From positions 1-14,847 of the forward strand of contig DBOA01000196.1 in assembly GCA_002299195.1 (NCBI GenBank): 14,847 nt of DNA, written 5' to 3'. This DNA comes from Sphingomonadales bacterium UBA658. GTDB taxonomy: Bacteria; Pseudomonadota; Alphaproteobacteria; Sphingomonadales; Sphingomonadaceae. Numbering within the stretch: position 1 is the first letter of the stretch; each line of letters starts with the position of its first letter. Below the pieces are notes generated by a model. The model worked only from the letters and a program-made list of their open reading frames with translations, was not told where the DNA came from and ran no database searches. The position numbers and the translations under genes were made by a program. Of the stretch, positions 14,648 to 14,847 are shown piece after piece.

Positions 14648-14847
14648 ATGTCGGCCAACATCGCTGAACTGGAATTGCGGCGCGCAGCGTCCAAATTGGG
14701 TGGCGGACAAAAGCGCATTGACGCGCAACATGCCAAGGGTCGCCTGACCGCGCGCGAGCGGCTTGATATCCTGCTGGATGAAGGCAGCTTCGAAGAACTC
14801 GACGCCTATGTGACGCATAATTGCACCGACTTTGGCATGGCCGAACA
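14648..14847 (+). CDS. pccB: Propionyl-CoA carboxylase beta subunit (carboxyltransferase), N-terminal part
   Basis: The frame opens at the ATG at 14648 and runs off the right edge after 66 codons. The visible N-terminus shows SKLGGGQKRIDAQHAKGRLTA, ERLDILLDEGSFEELD and HNCTDFGM, the conserved opening of the biotin-dependent acyl-CoA carboxylase beta chain, closest in my judgement to propionyl-CoA carboxylase. With a biotinylated alpha subunit it carboxylates propionyl-CoA to methylmalonyl-CoA, which feeds succinyl-CoA, the same intermediate HemA uses. GGGGA at 14638-14642 lies five bases before the start. The carboxyltransferase core and any pccA or mutase genes lie beyond the window. Methylcrotonyl- or acetyl-CoA carboxylase beta chains are less likely alternatives. 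Confidence 0.88.
   Translation, partial: MSANIAELELRRAASKLGGGQKRIDAQHAKGRLTARERLDILLDEGSFEELDAYVTHNCTDFGMAE

Overview
The window looks like a chromosomal housekeeping segment from an alphaproteobacterium, most probably Sphingomonadales (Sphingomonadaceae or Erythrobacteraceae). The reasons are a C4-pathway 5-aminolevulinate synthase (HemA), a carboxynorspermidine/saccharopine dehydrogenase-like protein, the plsY-dprA-topA run, the lepB-rnc-era operon, and a GCCTGTCGAAG/CTTCGACAGGC hairpin of a kind common in sphingomonad intergenic regions. The taxonomic call rests on protein character and gene order, not on a marker gene. No rRNA, tRNA, CRISPR array, insertion sequence or prophage gene is visible.

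Layout from left to right. (1) Positions 1-551, minus: the N-terminal 183 residues of a saccharopine dehydrogenase-family enzyme. It is divergent from a PLP-dependent threonine/serine dehydratase (606-1592, plus). (2) hemA (minus) converges on the dehydratase and overlaps it tail to tail by 13 bases. A 317-base divergent spacer (2801-3117) separates hemA from plsY and carries an FNR/FixK-like half-palindromic box. (3) plsY, dprA and topA read rightward. dprA is broken: its N-terminal helical domain and its Rossmann domain lie in different frames, and the conserved stretch that should join them is missing. (4) A double hairpin at 7297-7345 separates topA from the convergent lepB-rnc-era operon, whose genes overlap by ATGA junctions. 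(5) pgi and gor read rightward. (6) After a second hairpin, trhO and a glutathione S-transferase form a minus-strand pair with an 8-base overlap. (7) The window ends inside the 5' part of a propionyl-CoA carboxylase beta-subunit gene.

Functionally the genes cover tetrapyrrole synthesis (hemA), phospholipid synthesis (plsY), DNA topology (topA), protein export and RNA/ribosome maturation (lepB, rnc, era), central carbon flow (pgi, pccB, the dehydratase), thiol redox balance (gor, GST) and tRNA wobble-uridine modification (trhO). I see no new multi-gene system. The points most worth a second look are the dprA lesion, a His in place of an expected NADPH-binding Arg in the glutathione reductase, the candidate FNR-type box upstream of hemA, and the palindrome upstream of pccB.
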